Source: Saitoella complicata NRRL Y-17804 (lineage: Eukaryota; Ascomycota; Saitoellomycetes; Saitoellales; Saitoellaceae). From it: a stretch of 64,000 bases of DNA. How positions within the stretch are numbered: the first letter of the stretch is position 1; each line of letters starts with the position of its first letter. Position numbers and translations under genes: made by a program. Positions 9,991 through 21,180 of the stretch are shown here, piece after piece. The stretch covers positions 62,001-126,000 of the forward strand of contig NW_017567012.1 in assembly GCF_001661265.1 (NCBI RefSeq), given 5' to 3'. The notes under the pieces were generated by a model, which saw only the letters and a program-made list of their open reading frames with translations, searched no databases and had not been told where the DNA came from.

Positions 9991-10579
9991 TGACAGCCAG
10001 GGGGTCGCTCCAGCCGCGACAAGCAGCGGAAGCTGAGTGACGGTCGTAACGATCCGAATGATCCATTCTCACAAATATAAGAGAGCCGCGGTGTTCATGT
10101 GATAAGGGAGATGAATCTGAGTCGCAGCCGCTGAGCGCATGGACAGCCCACCCACCTAGCGCGCGCAATCCCGTCCCCGGCAATTGCCAGAGAACTGTTG
10201 AAGGCGAGCGAGCAAGACCTGTCGAGGACCCAGCAGTCTCATTCACAGCTTGTGCTGCAACTGTTAGATACGTTGAAAACAAACATCGCTCTGTCTGGCC
10301 CCGGTATCGCCTGCGTTGATCCGCTTTGACTTGCACCCATGCACGTGCCTGACGTGTGCTTCGTTCAGCATCCCAGTCCTAAATTGCAGTCCGGCGCGTA
10401 CGGCCGCAGTCGACACCAAAGGATCTCGGCGACGAAACACCCCTGAATTCGACCCGCCAAAGGGAGCCAGCTTGAATCGCTTTTACTTGGTGAGTCCCTT
10501 CCCAATTGCTCCTCCCTTTTCCAGCGGCATTCTGACCATTTCAACAGCACGACCTATATACCCAATAGACGCATATATC
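9991..10579. other. Divergent promoter region, SET gene / eIF4E
   Basis: 589 nt between the two divergent ATGs. A perfect 10-bp palindrome GGCAATTGCC lies at 10179-10188. The stretch before eIF4E is pyrimidine-rich with TATATA at about 10,553. No other gene supported. Confidence 0.45.
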
Positions 10580-11395
10580 ATGGCCGAAGTTGCCCCCGCC
10601 GCTGCATCTACCCAGGCTGACCCCGCCATCGCCTCTACTACCGAAGATATTCAGGACATGTCCATTGAGGAGTCTACGCCGTCAGGTCCTCTTACCGTCT
10701 TCCACTCTCCTGAGGCATTCAACGTCAAGCATCCTTTGATGAACCATTGGTCGCTCTGGTTCACCAAGCCACCTACCCCTGGACAGAAGGACGCATGGGC
10801 ACACAACTTGAAGGAGGTAATTTCTTTCGACAGTGTTGAGGAGTTCTGGGGGTTCGTAATCCCATGCAAAGAGTTTACCGGGGATGTATGCTGACCATGT
10901 ATGCAGTGTCTGGAATAACATTCCTAAGCCCTCTGAGTTGGCTGTGAAGTCTGACTACCACTTGTTCAAGGCTGGTGTCAGACCCGAGTGGGAAGACCAG
11001 CAGAACAAGATCGGTGGAAAGTGGGCGTACCAGTTCAAGGATAAGCGTGCCGTTCCTATCGACGAGTTGTGGTTGCACTCTGTAAGTTCATGCATTTCCT
11101 CGATATTCACCCGGATGTATGCTAACCATTTCCACAGATGCTTGCTGCGATCGGTGAGACCGTCGAGAAAGATGATGACAAGGAAATCATGGGTGTCGTG
11201 CTCAACTGCCGTAAGGGATTCTACCGTATCTCCCTCTGGACCCGTACCTGCCAGAACAAGGCTACGCTAGTCGACATCGGAAAGAAGTTTAAGCAGGTGT
11301 TGGGATTGTCGGAGAAGGATATCTTGGAGTTCAACTCGCACGCGGACTCTGCGCACAGCGGTACCTCCAGGGCAAGGAGTTTGTTGACTGTGTAA
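10580..11395 (+). CDS. mRNA cap-binding protein eIF4E
   Basis: Exons 10580-10851, 10907-11081 and 11138-11395 (introns 55 and 56 nt; donors GTTCGT and GTAAGT) give 234 aa. After an acidic, flexible N-terminus (about 1-50), KHPLMNHWSLWF begins the cap-binding fold. SVEEFWGVWNNIPKPSEL spans the first intron and carries the Trp pair of the dorsal face. WEDQQNKIGGKW holds the Trp/Glu that sandwich the 7-methylguanosine cap. ELWLHSMLAAIGE and RISLWTRTC complete the fold. It binds the 5' cap and eIF4G to start translation in the cytoplasm. Intron positions after conserved Trp codons support the exon structure. Confidence 0.95.
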
Positions 11396-11611
11396 GGTGG
11401 AGGGAGCAAGAAATATGATATGAAACAAGAATGAGACGAACGAAAAGTGAGTAAATGTATGCGGGAGTGGGCCTGGTGGTGTCGACTGGTTGATTTGATG
11501 CATTGAAAGAAGGGCTTTGTGTTGTTTTCTCAGGGCGTTCTACATAATTTCTACGTGTGACAGATGTGGGGCTCGGATTTATATTCGAGAGAGAGCTTCA
11601 AGAACATTATG

Positions 11612-13180
11612 CTACTGCAACCTCTGCATCAGCTCCTCGAACATGGCGTCTCCACCCTCTCCACGCATGTAGCGAGCCAGCAAGTAGGCTACGTCCAGTG
11701 ATTGTTCGTAATTCAGCCTTGGGTCGCAGTAGGTTGCGTAGTTCGTGCCGAGGTCTTCGTCGGTCATCTCCATTCCTCCTCCTAGACACTCCGTGACGGC
11801 ATCACCCGTCAACTCAAGATGGATTCCGTTCAGCGTCGAACCCAAAGACTTGTGAATCTTGAAGGACAAAGCAATCTCACGGACGATAGATGACACCTTT
11901 CTAGTCTTGACTCCGGAAGACGTAGTGACGGTGTTTCCGTGACAAGGATCACAACTCCACACGGGCCTATGACCAGATTCTCTCACAGCCTTGATGTGGC
12001 CGGGTAAGAGACCCTCGATCTTGTCATACCCGTACCTCGCGATGAGCGTAACCTTCCCGGGCTCTTTGTTTGGGTTGACGACATTCAACAACCGCACAAG
12101 CTCCTCATTCTTCATGCTAGGGCCCACTTTGATACCGATAGGATTCTCGAGACCACGGAAGAACTCGACGTGTGCGCCATCGATGGCACGAGTTCTGTCA
12201 CCAATCCAGACCATGTGTGCAGAGGTATCCCACCAACCTTCCTTACCATCCGGACCAACGAGTTTCCGGGTCATGCTTTGTTCGTATTCGAGAAGGAGAG
12301 CTTCGTGGCTCATGAAGAGGTCGACGGTGTTTAAATTGGAGGATTCTGCCGCGCCGACGGTGTGGAGGAACTCGAGGCTGTCACGGAGACGGTCAACCAT
12401 CTTTTGAAAATCTTGACGGATGTGTTCGTCGCGGACGTGGGTTAGGGACCATGACATGGGGTTATGGAGGTCGGCGAATCCGGAGGAGAGAAGTGCCCTC
12501 ACATAGTTCAGGGTCCCAGCGGAGTGGAAGTAGGCTTGGACCAAGCGGTCCGGATCGGGTTCACGGTGCTCGGGGTCGAAGTCGTTGACGATGTCACCCT
12601 TGAAGCTGGCGACTTCTTTCCCGTTGATGACCTCCATAGGACTACTTCTGGGTTTGGCGAATTGTCCTGCCATACGGGCAACCCTGACGATGGGAGTACG
12701 GCTGCCCCAGGTTAGGACGAGGGACATTTGGAGGAGCACCTTGAGCTTGTTCTCGATTACGGAGGCGTTGCAGTAGTCGAAGAGCTCGGCGCAGTCACCT
12801 CCTTGTAAGAGGAAGGCCTTGCCTAAAGCAACGTCATGAAGCTTCTTCCTGAGTTTCGAGATCTGTGCATGTTAGCTATGCTCGTAGGGATTCGGGAACA
12901 AATCGCTCACCTCAGCGGGAGTTACGAGCGGCGGGAGCCACTCGAGCTTGCGCAAGGACTTCTCCACCTGCTTGTAGTCGCTGTACTTCACGTCATGCTT
13001 GATCGGCTTTGACTGCCATGAGGACGGAGTCCACTCAGCAGGCTGTTGAGGTCGCTCGCCGGATACGCTCAAGCGAGCGGCGGATCTGGCGGCAGCGCTC
13101 GGAGGAGAGACGGAGTAGAGACGAACGTCAACCTCGTCGTCTTGCTCCTCGTGAGTGCCATTTCTAGTCGGAATATCCAT
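11612..13180 (-). CDS. Class II (plant-type) DAHP synthase
   Basis: Exon 1 is 13180-12911 and exon 2 is 12862-11612 (48-nt intron, GTGAGC...GCTAAC...ACAG), giving 506 aa. It condenses phosphoenolpyruvate and erythrose-4-phosphate, the first step of the shikimate pathway. FLLQGGDCAE just after the intron carries the conserved metal-ligand Cys. RMAGQFAKPRS is the substrate-binding loop, WSCDPCHGNT holds a metal-ligand His, and GIHLELTGDAVTECLGG is the late signature. Class II enzymes occur in plants, bacteria and filamentous fungi (Neurospora aro-8 type), not in budding yeast, whose enzymes are class I. Its start is only about 130 nt from the divergent NAA40 gene, so the two probably share a promoter. 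Confidence 0.93.
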
Positions 13181-13312
13181 TATGGTCGAACAGTGAAAAA
13201 AAAGTATTGCGGTTGGGCCCTTCGCCTCACGTTGTCAGCGCGGAAGCTCGTCGCGAAGTTCAACAGCTCATCTCGGAAGCGCGCTGGCCGACGTCATGAA
13301 TCATCATTTCAT

Positions 13313-14035
13313 ATGATTATCGATAAGGTCGAGAAAGTCAACGAGCTGAGTCTCGAGGAGATCAGGCAGAAATTGCCTGATGATCGAGAGTTTCTTGCGA
13401 AGAATGCGTTCGTCGAGCCTCGTCTCTTGCCTGTGGACCGCTGCTGACCTTTTGCTGCTTCAAGGACGCGTTATGCGGTGACCCTCCATGATCCAATGTC
13501 GATCCCTGAAGCAGCCTTCGCGGCATGCTTCTCGCTTGTGGAGACCAATATGAAGAAGATGTACAAGGAGGCCGAGTGCGGTTGGTCGGCTTCAGACAAG
13601 AGGGTGGAGATGCGTGAGCCGCCGACGCGTTATCTGATTGCGAGTGCAGAGTCTGCTCCGGATACAGTCGCAGGATTTGTATCATACCAGATCGACTGGG
13701 AACAGGATATGGCGGTAGCGTATTGGTGAGCACTTCCAGATGGGGCTGGATGACATCCGCTAACACCGTCGATATCTAGTTACGAACTGCAATTGGATAA
13801 GTCTGCACAACGTCTGGGGCTAGGAAGATGGCTCATGTCAATCTTGGAGCATATGGGAAGACGTGCTGACGTGGAAAAGACGATGCTGACCGTGTTTACG
13901 GCGAACAAAGCTGCACTGCAATTCTACACGAGCATAGGATACGAGGAGGATGAGACCAGCCCACAACCTGTGAAGCTGAGAAGCGGCAAAGAAAGACGAG
14001 CAGATTACATGATTCTAAGCAAGAGACTTCGATGA
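13313..14035 (+). CDS. NAA40: N-alpha-acetyltransferase NAA40 (NatD)
   Basis: Exons 13313-13407, 13465-13725 and 13780-14035 give at least 203 aa; introns of 57 nt (GTTCGT donor) and 54 nt. NatD acetylates the N-terminal serine of histones H4 and H2A. LVETNMKKMYKEAECGW and the KRVEMREPPTRYLIA segment match the NAA40 family. YCYELQLDKSAQRLGLGRWL crosses the second intron and contains the acetyl-CoA-binding (R/Q)xxGxG/A loop as QRLGLGR. FTANKAALQFYTSIGYEED is the usual GNAT end. The frame is open well upstream of 13313 with basic residues (SSRKRAGRRHESS), so the true start may lie further 5' or in an unseen first exon. Confidence 0.82.
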
Positions 14036-14263
14036 ACTTCGAGGATCCGCATTGTGATCGCCAATCAGATTAGATGCGATCACGTCCACTTAAGAAAGCT
14101 TGGCAGTTTTCTCAATTGCAACGGAAGCACGCGCCGCGCTTCAAATTCAAATGTGACGTACTTCGTAGAATGCCCCGCAAAATTATACTTGAGCCCTAAA
14201 TACGATCCGGCTTACTTCAGCGTTCCAACAAGCTGTTGAAGGATCAACAGACTGCTACGAATC

Positions 14264-16618
14264 ATGGCTGAGGATACCCCGGGCTTCGAATCAAAGCCAC
14301 TTCAGCCGAGGAAGCGGATACGAACCAATCAAGCCTGTGCTATGTGCCGACGGCTGAAGAAGAAGTGTAGCGGAGAAAGGCCGGCTTGTACGAATTGCGC
14401 CGGGTATGGGTACGCTTGTATCTACACTCCGGTTGCTCCAGGTGCCACTGGCAGTGATAGTCATGCTGCCATGGTGTCTACGAATACTCATTTGAAGCAG
14501 TGCCTTGATCTGCTTCGGGACTTATCGGGAAGGGTCGACGAAGCTGACCGGACAAAGATCGCCCAATTTCTTGGAGAAGAACCGGTGTCGCCGACTGAGG
14601 AGAGACGATTTTCGACCGATTCGCAGCAGTCGCCTCTTGAGAACTTTTCTGTGCTGAATGATCCCAATGCTACACTCAAGGATAGGCTTCCTCCTTCAGC
14701 TGGCGCAGGGACGGATATCAAGGGAGAAGTTGACGCAGCAGGAGAGAAGATGACCCGCATGGTCATGTTCGATCGTGATGTTGAAGGTACGACCGAAAGC
14801 TCGAAGTCACCTGCAGGCATGATTGGCCTAGGATCCGATATCGCATTCATGCGGTGCACTTTCCGACGTCTGCTGCTCGATCAAGCCGATCCGGATGGCG
14901 TGTATCGAAGTTGTCGTCTGCCGGACTACAACCTGGATGATGTGAATTATGATGCATCACCACAGCTTCCTGATCCATATGAACTTCCGACGCAGGAGGT
15001 TGCGGATCGCTACGTTGAAGTTTACTCTTCGACAATCCATATCGCTTACCCATTCATCTGTAAGAGCACGTTTTTTGCAACCTATGACTCTCTTTGGAGT
15101 GGTGCGACCTGGGACAATACATGGTTGGCTTCATTCAATATGATTATCGCCATTGGAGCATATTACGAGGCCGTGCAAGGAAAAGGCCCTATTGACGGAG
15201 TCGACCATTCCGTTTATTTCATTCGCAGTCGAATGCTCATGAACGACATCTTCGAGCTTGCGAACCTATCGATGGTACAGTACGAGCTTCTGGCAAGCTT
15301 TTACCTACTCATCACCAACCGTGTGAACCGCAGTTGGACGGTCCTCGGTTTGGCTATCCGCATGGGACAGTCGCTGGGATTGAACCTGGATTGTTCCAAG
15401 GCGAAGGGATTCACGCCCGCGGAGCGTGAGACACGATCGAGATGTTGGTACAGTTGTTATGTACTTGAGAGATTATTGAGTCTCATGCTTGGCAGAGCAC
15501 CCATGATTCGGGACTCGAGCTGTGCTGCTCAGCTACCAATGGACCACGAGGATGATTGTTTCCTCTTGAATGGAGATGTCGTTGCTCGAAAGAATCAGGA
15601 TCCATCGATTGTCTCCTACTTCGCGGAGATGATCCGCTTCAGCAAGGTCATTGGCATGGTCATGGACAGGTTGTATCCCGCAGATCTTCTCAGCAAACAA
15701 CAATACATTACCCGCGAAACCATCACGGAACTGGATGATGCGTTACTCAAGTGGAAAGATGAGCTACCTCAACACCTGAGGTTCGACCTTAATCAGTCCA
15801 CTCAGTCGCGAAGTGTGTTTAGCAAGCAGAGGAACAACCTCGGCACAAAGTTTCACAATCTTCGCTGCATCATCAACCGACCTTGTCTGGGATATATTGA
15901 GTTCTGTCCTCCGGCGAAGATCAGTGACGTTGACCGTCTCTCATATCTCGAAGGAGAAAGGATCTGTATCGCGGAGGCTAGAGCACTTATTCGCATGCTG
16001 GAGGATCTGCCTAACCTCCAGTACCTTATGCTTGAGTTTCCCTGGTGGCAACTCTTGAGCAGTATCATGTGTGCATGCTCGGTACTTCTCGTTGCCAACG
16101 CCATCAGTCCGAAGAGGCCGGATCATGACGCTTTGCACGCCGACAGTGTCGTCTGTGTGAAGATCCTGGAGGTGCTGCAGTCGAGAAGTATGGCGGCTCA
16201 ACGGTGCTTGGATATCTTGAGGGTCCTCAACGACGCTACGCTCGCGGATATCTTCCAGAGTGAACAGCGACAGACGGGTGTACAGATGGAACCATTCGAG
16301 TCTCGCATGAATACGGTCAATTTCTTCGATACCCTTCCTCCGGTCACCTTGGCGCCGCCGCCGACTGCAGGCTTGAATAGCCCTGGTATCTTGCACACAG
16401 TCGCACCTGGAAATGCTTTTGTGCCTCCGGCCGCTGTAGGCGACGTCAACGTCGGCCTCGTACCTATCAACCCCATGACGTTGGCCGGTGCTGTACCAGC
16501 CAAACCGGACTTTGGCTTGCATGCTTTCAACACGCGAACCACAGCAGATCCCCTCAATTACGCTAGCAATTTCGCTGACCTGTGGGAAGAGAACAGGCAT
16601 CATCACCCGCCTTCGTGA
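14264..16618 (+). CDS. Zn2Cys6 transcription factor with fungal-specific domain
   Basis: Intronless, 784 aa. The binuclear zinc cluster is at residues 25-52: C25, C28, C35, C42, C45 and C52, with basic RRLKKK between, preceded by RKRIRTNQ. A long fungal-specific transcription factor (middle homology) domain follows, from about residue 225 (YVEVYSSTIHIAYPFICKS) to about 520, including SWTVLGLAIRMGQSLGL and the TRSRCWYSCYVLERLLSL helix. The C-terminal 120 residues are Pro/Ala/Gly-rich, possibly activating. Target genes cannot be deduced. It is not beside an obvious metabolic cluster; the closest neighbours are NAA40 and the fluoride exporter. Confidence 0.9.
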   Translation: MAEDTPGFESKPLQPRKRIRTNQACAMCRRLKKKCSGERPACTNCAGYGYACIYTPVAPGATGSDSHAAMVSTNTHLKQCLDLLRDLSGRVDEADRTKIAQFLGEEPVSPTEERRFSTDSQQSPLENFSVLNDPNATLKDRLPPSAGAGTDIKGEVDAAGEKMTRMVMFDRDVEGTTESSKSPAGMIGLGSDIAFMRCTFRRLLLDQADPDGVYRSCRLPDYNLDDVNYDASPQLPDPYELPTQEVADRYVEVYSSTIHIAYPFICKSTFFATYDSLWSGATWDNTWLASFNMIIAIGAYYEAVQGKGPIDGVDHSVYFIRSRMLMNDIFELANLSMVQYELLASFYLLITNRVNRSWTVLGLAIRMGQSLGLNLDCSKAKGFTPAERETRSRCWYSCYVLERLLSLMLGRAPMIRDSSCAAQLPMDHEDDCFLLNGDVVARKNQDPSIVSYFAEMIRFSKVIGMVMDRLYPADLLSKQQYITRETITELDDALLKWKDELPQHLRFDLNQSTQSRSVFSKQRNNLGTKFHNLRCIINRPCLGYIEFCPPAKISDVDRLSYLEGERICIAEARALIRMLEDLPNLQYLMLEFPWWQLLSSIMCACSVLLVANAISPKRPDHDALHADSVVCVKILEVLQSRSMAAQRCLDILRVLNDATLADIFQSEQRQTGVQMEPFESRMNTVNFFDTLPPVTLAPPPTAGLNSPGILHTVAPGNAFVPPAAVGDVNVGLVPINPMTLAGAVPAKPDFGLHAFNTRTTADPLNYASNFADLWEENRHHHPPS

Positions 16619-16746
16619 AAGAGTCGTTGCAATGCCGCTGTGCGGCTAAGCAAGTACGATAGTTCTGGGAATACACGGATCAAGTCATGGACAAGCTTCA
16701 CGGGCAAGCACCGCACTATACCTAGTTATATCATCATCAATCTTAA

Positions 16747-18015
16747 TCATATTATGCAACCTCCTCCTAGTCCATGAGTCCAGTTGTCAATGCCTACAAC
16801 CTGGACCATGATGATGATACCACAGACAATGCTCACGGCTCCGTATTTCCATGCGTGACGCCTTCTTAGCGTGCTTAACTCCAGGACGAATGTTGATACT
16901 GTTGTCAAACATCCACAGTATCCGTCGCTCACGCCCTGCAACACCTGACAACCCACATGGCCCGGAGTTGTTCGGTGCTGGAGCAGGAAAAGGATGGCGA
17001 GGATCAGTGTACCCAGCATGTTGGCAGCGAATGTACCGACTGGAAAGGATTTAATCTTTGGGTTGAGTCGGGCCAGGTAAAACCTTGTAAGTGTGCCCAG
17101 AGGTGCAAACAATGCTGCGAAGGTAGCCACACCCCGCCATTTCGGTACGAGACCAACGAGGACGGCTGCTCCAGCCCAGCAACCAATGGCCAGGATGATT
17201 GCGAGGATATTCCTGGCATCACGGCCCTTTCTTGCTCCACGCACTTGTACCCATCCCCGTTCCGCAAGCCAGTACTCCGCCAAACTTGCCATCGTAGCTC
17301 CAAATCGCAGAGCTGCCATGGATACAGAGAGTGTGATAATGACCTGCGCCAGGAGCGCCATAACATTGTACCCCGAATTCGGTCTGTCAAATATAGGTCT
17401 GACATTGGCCATCGCAGCAAAACAACCAAGCATCCACGAAGAGAACGAAGTGATAGATCCGCAGAATCCGGTTGTGAGCCCGGTGTAGAGTTCAGTGTAT
17501 CTGTCATCCACCAAGAAGATCGTCTTGTCTTGTGATAGGAAGCCGATGATTACACATCCAGTGAATTGTGCCCAAACCAGAGAGAACACTGGCGCCCCTT
17601 GGTAGTCTTCAAGGGCGGAGAGACCCAGTCTGGCCAGAGCACCCCAGATCGAGAAGAAGATCAGCCAACTCCATAATGGTATCATTCGAGGCGCTGACCT
17701 GGAGAAAAGTTAGCATACAACCTATGATTAGGCGTAACACACCACGTACGTCTTAGCTTTCGGCTCTTCCTGCTCCTCAGTGACGACCTTCTCAAGGTCC
17801 TCCGATCGCTCCTGCTGCATGGGCGCAGGCGCCTGTGTCTCCGCTAGACCTGGACCATTGTGTGCAGCTGTTCTTTCATGTTGCGATAAATGCTGATCCA
17901 CTGCCGGAAATTGAGTATCAGTCTCGTAGGTAGGCCGTGGTGCCCGCACTTCCGTCGTTGGGTTCGTCGTCGCCCGGATCGGCTCAGTCGCTGTTGCGCA
18001 GGTCGATGAAGCCAT
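16747..18015 (-). CDS. FEX1: Fluoride exporter, FEX (double CrcB) type
   Basis: Exon 1 is 18015-17750 and exon 2 is 17698-16747 (51-nt intron, GTACGT...GCTAAC...CCAG), giving 405 aa. A hydrophilic N-terminus of about 90 residues is followed by two CrcB repeats. Each repeat shows the GALARLGLS- or GTLTRFYLA-type opening and a GFCGSITSFSSW or DGYCGCLTTVSTF pore segment, in which the Phe and Thr/Ser residues line the fluoride path. About nine membrane spans in total. Yeast FEX proteins expel fluoride across the plasma membrane by fusing in one chain two domains that bacteria keep as a dimer. Divergent from UTP4 across a 449-nt promoter. Confidence 0.92.
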
Positions 18016-18464
18016 GAGGAGTCTGTGAATAATTTTGATCAATGACTGAGCAACTCGATTCTACATGCCCCTTGAAGTGTATAGTGACTCAAGGATCGTC
18101 TGTTGCACGTTGTCTAAACAAACTCAAAGCAGTCGCATTTACCCCACGAAGTATGCGCAGCTGCAGACCGGCCGTTCTACCCGCCATTTGTCGGCTATTC
18201 TTGCTTGGATGGACTCGCTGAAGACGACCGTGACTGACGATTATGGCCTTCTATCTGGCCATAATTTGCATCAAACAGTTTCCATACTGGCCCTCCCATA
18301 GACAATTCCGGGTTTTCTGAGGCTTCTCTTATCGGTCATGTGAGGCGGCGCTACTCTGCAGCAACACTCAAACTTTTTCGAAGCGTGCATTCAGCGCATA
18401 CAATCCCGAACGAACCCCTCGACGATTTGACCCTTGACCAACAAATTCAAAGGATCAATTCGAT
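18016..18464. promoter_or_regulatory. Divergent promoter, FEX1 / UTP4, with a perfect inverted repeat
   Basis: 449 nt between divergent starts. At 18240-18265 a perfect inverted repeat ATTATGGCC / GGCCATAAT is separated by 8 nt. It could be a dimeric transcription-factor site or a hairpin. No coding feature supported. Confidence 0.4.
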
Positions 18465-21032
18465 ATGCCTGCAGAGGATATTGAGATGACGGACGCCGTC
18501 CTGGTGGCGGCAACTTCGGCCGAGGTCGTTGTGGCCAATGGGAAGCGCAAGCCGTCTGGTGCGCAAATCAAGAAGGCGAGGAAGGAGGCGCTGTTGACGG
18601 AGGAGGAGATCGAGAAGGCGTTGGAGCAGACGAAGCATAGAGTGCACCGACGCAAGAAGAACCTTCATATTCACCGTTGTCGGTTCGTTGACTGGACGCC
18701 TTCGACGATCACCACTTTGGCATTCTCACATCGCGGGAAGGGACATGGTGGTATCCCACAAGGATTGAGGTTGGCCGTTGGAAGGGCAAATGGAGATATC
18801 GATATTTGGAATCCGAAGTTGGAGTGGGTGCACGAGACTACATTGAAGGGTGGTGAGAACCGATCTATCGAAGGACTCGCATGGTCCACCGCCGACCCCT
18901 CCTCGCCGCCACGACTTTTCTCTATCGGTTTTTCGACATACATTACAGAATGGGACTTGCAGACCGGCCGTGCCATTGCTAACTTGGACTGTTCCGCCGG
19001 CGCCATCTGGTCCATCGTCGCTGATCCTCACTCCCCTCAACTCGTGGTTGGATGCGATGACGGTTCTATCGTGGTAATCGACATTTCTGGTGGACCTGGA
19101 GTTATGGAGTACGCTCGTGGTTTGTCCAAGGTCGAGAAGGGCCGTGTGTTGAGTTTGGCGTGGAAGGGTAAGAGTCAGATTGTTGGTGGATGCTCGGATT
19201 CTGCGCTGAGAGTATGGGATCTCGAGGCGCCTCAGGGACAGATGCGGACGAAGATGAAGGTCGAGACGGTTGCTGGCGCTGGCGCTACTCTTGTCTGGGC
19301 TGTCAAGGTCTTGCATGATGGTACTATTGTTTCGGGTGATTCTACTGGAGCTGTCAAGTTCTGGGATAAGCACTACTCTCTCAAGCAGTCTTTCCGTCTT
19401 CACGACGCTGATGTTTTGACGCTTGCTGAGAACGAGGCCGGAAACAGTGTTTTCTCCGCGGGTGTTGACAGGAAGACGATCTGCTACCGTGTTGTGAACC
19501 CCACGCTTGGCAAATGGGCCGACGTCGCTTCCCGTCGCTTCCACGAGCACGATGTCCGCGCTATGGCTTCGTTCGACTGCAAGACGAAGGAGTTCCTCGT
19601 CTCCGCTGGTGTCGACCGATCCATTGTCGTCAACAGCATGTCCCGCTTCATGCAGACCAACCACCGTACCCTTCCCGCAGTCGGCCAAAAATCCGTCATG
19701 GCGGTCGCGAGAAAGGCAAGGTTGATGATGACTTGGACGGATCGTGGCGTGAAGGTGTGGAAGCTGCACAAGCTCAAGACTTCGCGTGAGGGCAAGCTCG
19801 CGCCTATCGTTACTGCACCTCAGGATGAGGCCAAGCTGGTATTGAAGATGACTTTCAAGAATGAGGAGAACTTGATTGCTGGGACAATCTCGCCGGATGG
19901 GAGGTGGATCGCGGTTGGCACCGTGAATGAGACCAAGGTGTTTAGGTTGGTGCCGAAGAAGGGTGGAAAGTCTGGGTACGCTGTCATGAAGATTGATGTG
20001 CCGGAGTTGAAGGAGCAGGGTGTTCATCTTTTGAGTTTTGCTCAGACCAAGGGGTCTGGCGAGAGCGAGGAGACTCAGAGCACTCCGCGGTTGTTGATCG
20101 TTACCCCGGATAACGAGATTGTTGGCGTTGATATGCTTGCATTGGAGGAGGGTGCCGGGGATGCGGTGGAGGAGCTGGAGAGACCGCCTGTCCCTGCACC
20201 AGCACCCCAGGTACCAGTTGATGGCGAGATTGTGAGGAAGATGCCTACGCACACGGAGAACATCTCACACATCACTGTGTCGCTCGATGGTTCGTACTTT
20301 GCCATCATCGATCTTGCGCAGAACATCACCATTTACTCCCTCTCAAAATGGGGTTCGTTCATTCAGTTGCCGCGTGCACCAGCACCTGTCACTGCTGCTA
20401 CGTTCCGTACGGGCGCCAAGGATGTCGGTCCGACTTTCGTGATCACGACTGCGGATATGAAGGTCCTCGAGTATGATTTGGCTACGGCCTCGCTCACCGA
20501 GTGGTCTCGCACGCAGGCACCCAACCTCCCAGAGGACTTTACGATCCTGAGAGATAAGTGTGTTGGTATGTTCTTTGATCCTGCGGACAGACGGACGTGT
20601 TGGTTGTGGGGTGCTGCCTGGCTCGCACATATCAAGATGCATGTCGAGATGCCTAAGCCCACGATGCGACCTGGCCAGGCAAAGAGGAAGATCGATGATG
20701 AGCAAGAGTCGTTCCACCAGCCCCAACCCGTCACGAACGGTAAATTAAAGAGGAGCAAAAAGAAGGAGGCTAAGAGTGTTAACGCGCAGTTGTTGGAGAG
20801 AAGACAGGACGCGAACGGTGATGTGGAGATGGATGACTCGAACGAGGGTGAGGTTGATGGCGTTGTGTCTAGGGAGGAGCGGGAGAAGCCGTTTTGGATT
20901 ACGTACAAGTATCGACCGATGTTGACGGTTGATGCGCTTGCGCCCGGAGAGTTTGTTGTTGTTGAGAGGCCGGTGTTTGATATGTTGGAGTCTGAGGTTG
21001 CGAGGTTCCATAGGCATGAGTATGGACAGTAG
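18465..21032 (+). CDS. UTP4: U3 snoRNP / t-UTP subunit Utp4 (cirhin)
   Basis: Intronless, 855 aa. After an acidic/basic leader, NLHIHRCRFVDWTPSTITTL is the characteristic Utp4/cirhin N-terminus. Two WD40 propellers follow, with repeat ends such as ISGGPGV, SALRVWDLE, GAVKFWDKH and RGVKVWKLH, and a linker about residues 530-590. The C-terminus carries a basic nuclear-targeting patch (KLKRSKKKEAKS). Utp4 is part of the t-UTP subcomplex that joins nascent pre-rRNA first and is needed for 18S processing in the nucleolus. Length is close to yeast and human homologues after allowing for linker differences. Confidence 0.93.
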   Translation: MPAEDIEMTDAVLVAATSAEVVVANGKRKPSGAQIKKARKEALLTEEEIEKALEQTKHRVHRRKKNLHIHRCRFVDWTPSTITTLAFSHRGKGHGGIPQGLRLAVGRANGDIDIWNPKLEWVHETTLKGGENRSIEGLAWSTADPSSPPRLFSIGFSTYITEWDLQTGRAIANLDCSAGAIWSIVADPHSPQLVVGCDDGSIVVIDISGGPGVMEYARGLSKVEKGRVLSLAWKGKSQIVGGCSDSALRVWDLEAPQGQMRTKMKVETVAGAGATLVWAVKVLHDGTIVSGDSTGAVKFWDKHYSLKQSFRLHDADVLTLAENEAGNSVFSAGVDRKTICYRVVNPTLGKWADVASRRFHEHDVRAMASFDCKTKEFLVSAGVDRSIVVNSMSRFMQTNHRTLPAVGQKSVMAVARKARLMMTWTDRGVKVWKLHKLKTSREGKLAPIVTAPQDEAKLVLKMTFKNEENLIAGTISPDGRWIAVGTVNETKVFRLVPKKGGKSGYAVMKIDVPELKEQGVHLLSFAQTKGSGESEETQSTPRLLIVTPDNEIVGVDMLALEEGAGDAVEELERPPVPAPAPQVPVDGEIVRKMPTHTENISHITVSLDGSYFAIIDLAQNITIYSLSKWGSFIQLPRAPAPVTAATFRTGAKDVGPTFVITTADMKVLEYDLATASLTEWSRTQAPNLPEDFTILRDKCVGMFFDPADRRTCWLWGAAWLAHIKMHVEMPKPTMRPGQAKRKIDDEQESFHQPQPVTNGKLKRSKKKEAKSVNAQLLERRQDANGDVEMDDSNEGEVDGVVSREEREKPFWITYKYRPMLTVDALAPGEFVVVERPVFDMLESEVARFHRHEYGQ

Positions 21033-21180
21033 ACAAAAGTAAGGAAGAACGAGGAATGGGAAGGTGATTTGGCATTAGCATCTTTTTAGTAGTGGGAATA
21101 AATCCACGGACAACCATGACCTGCATGGTGTTTCTCTATATGTTGCCCGCAATCATTCCCTCGGTTTCTCGATGTAGTCT

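Noticed and set aside
13181-13312. Upstream extension of NAA40 into the DAHP synthase 5' region
   Set aside because: The frame is open but overlaps the divergent promoter and the antisense of the DAHP synthase exon; without transcript data I keep the ATG at 13313.
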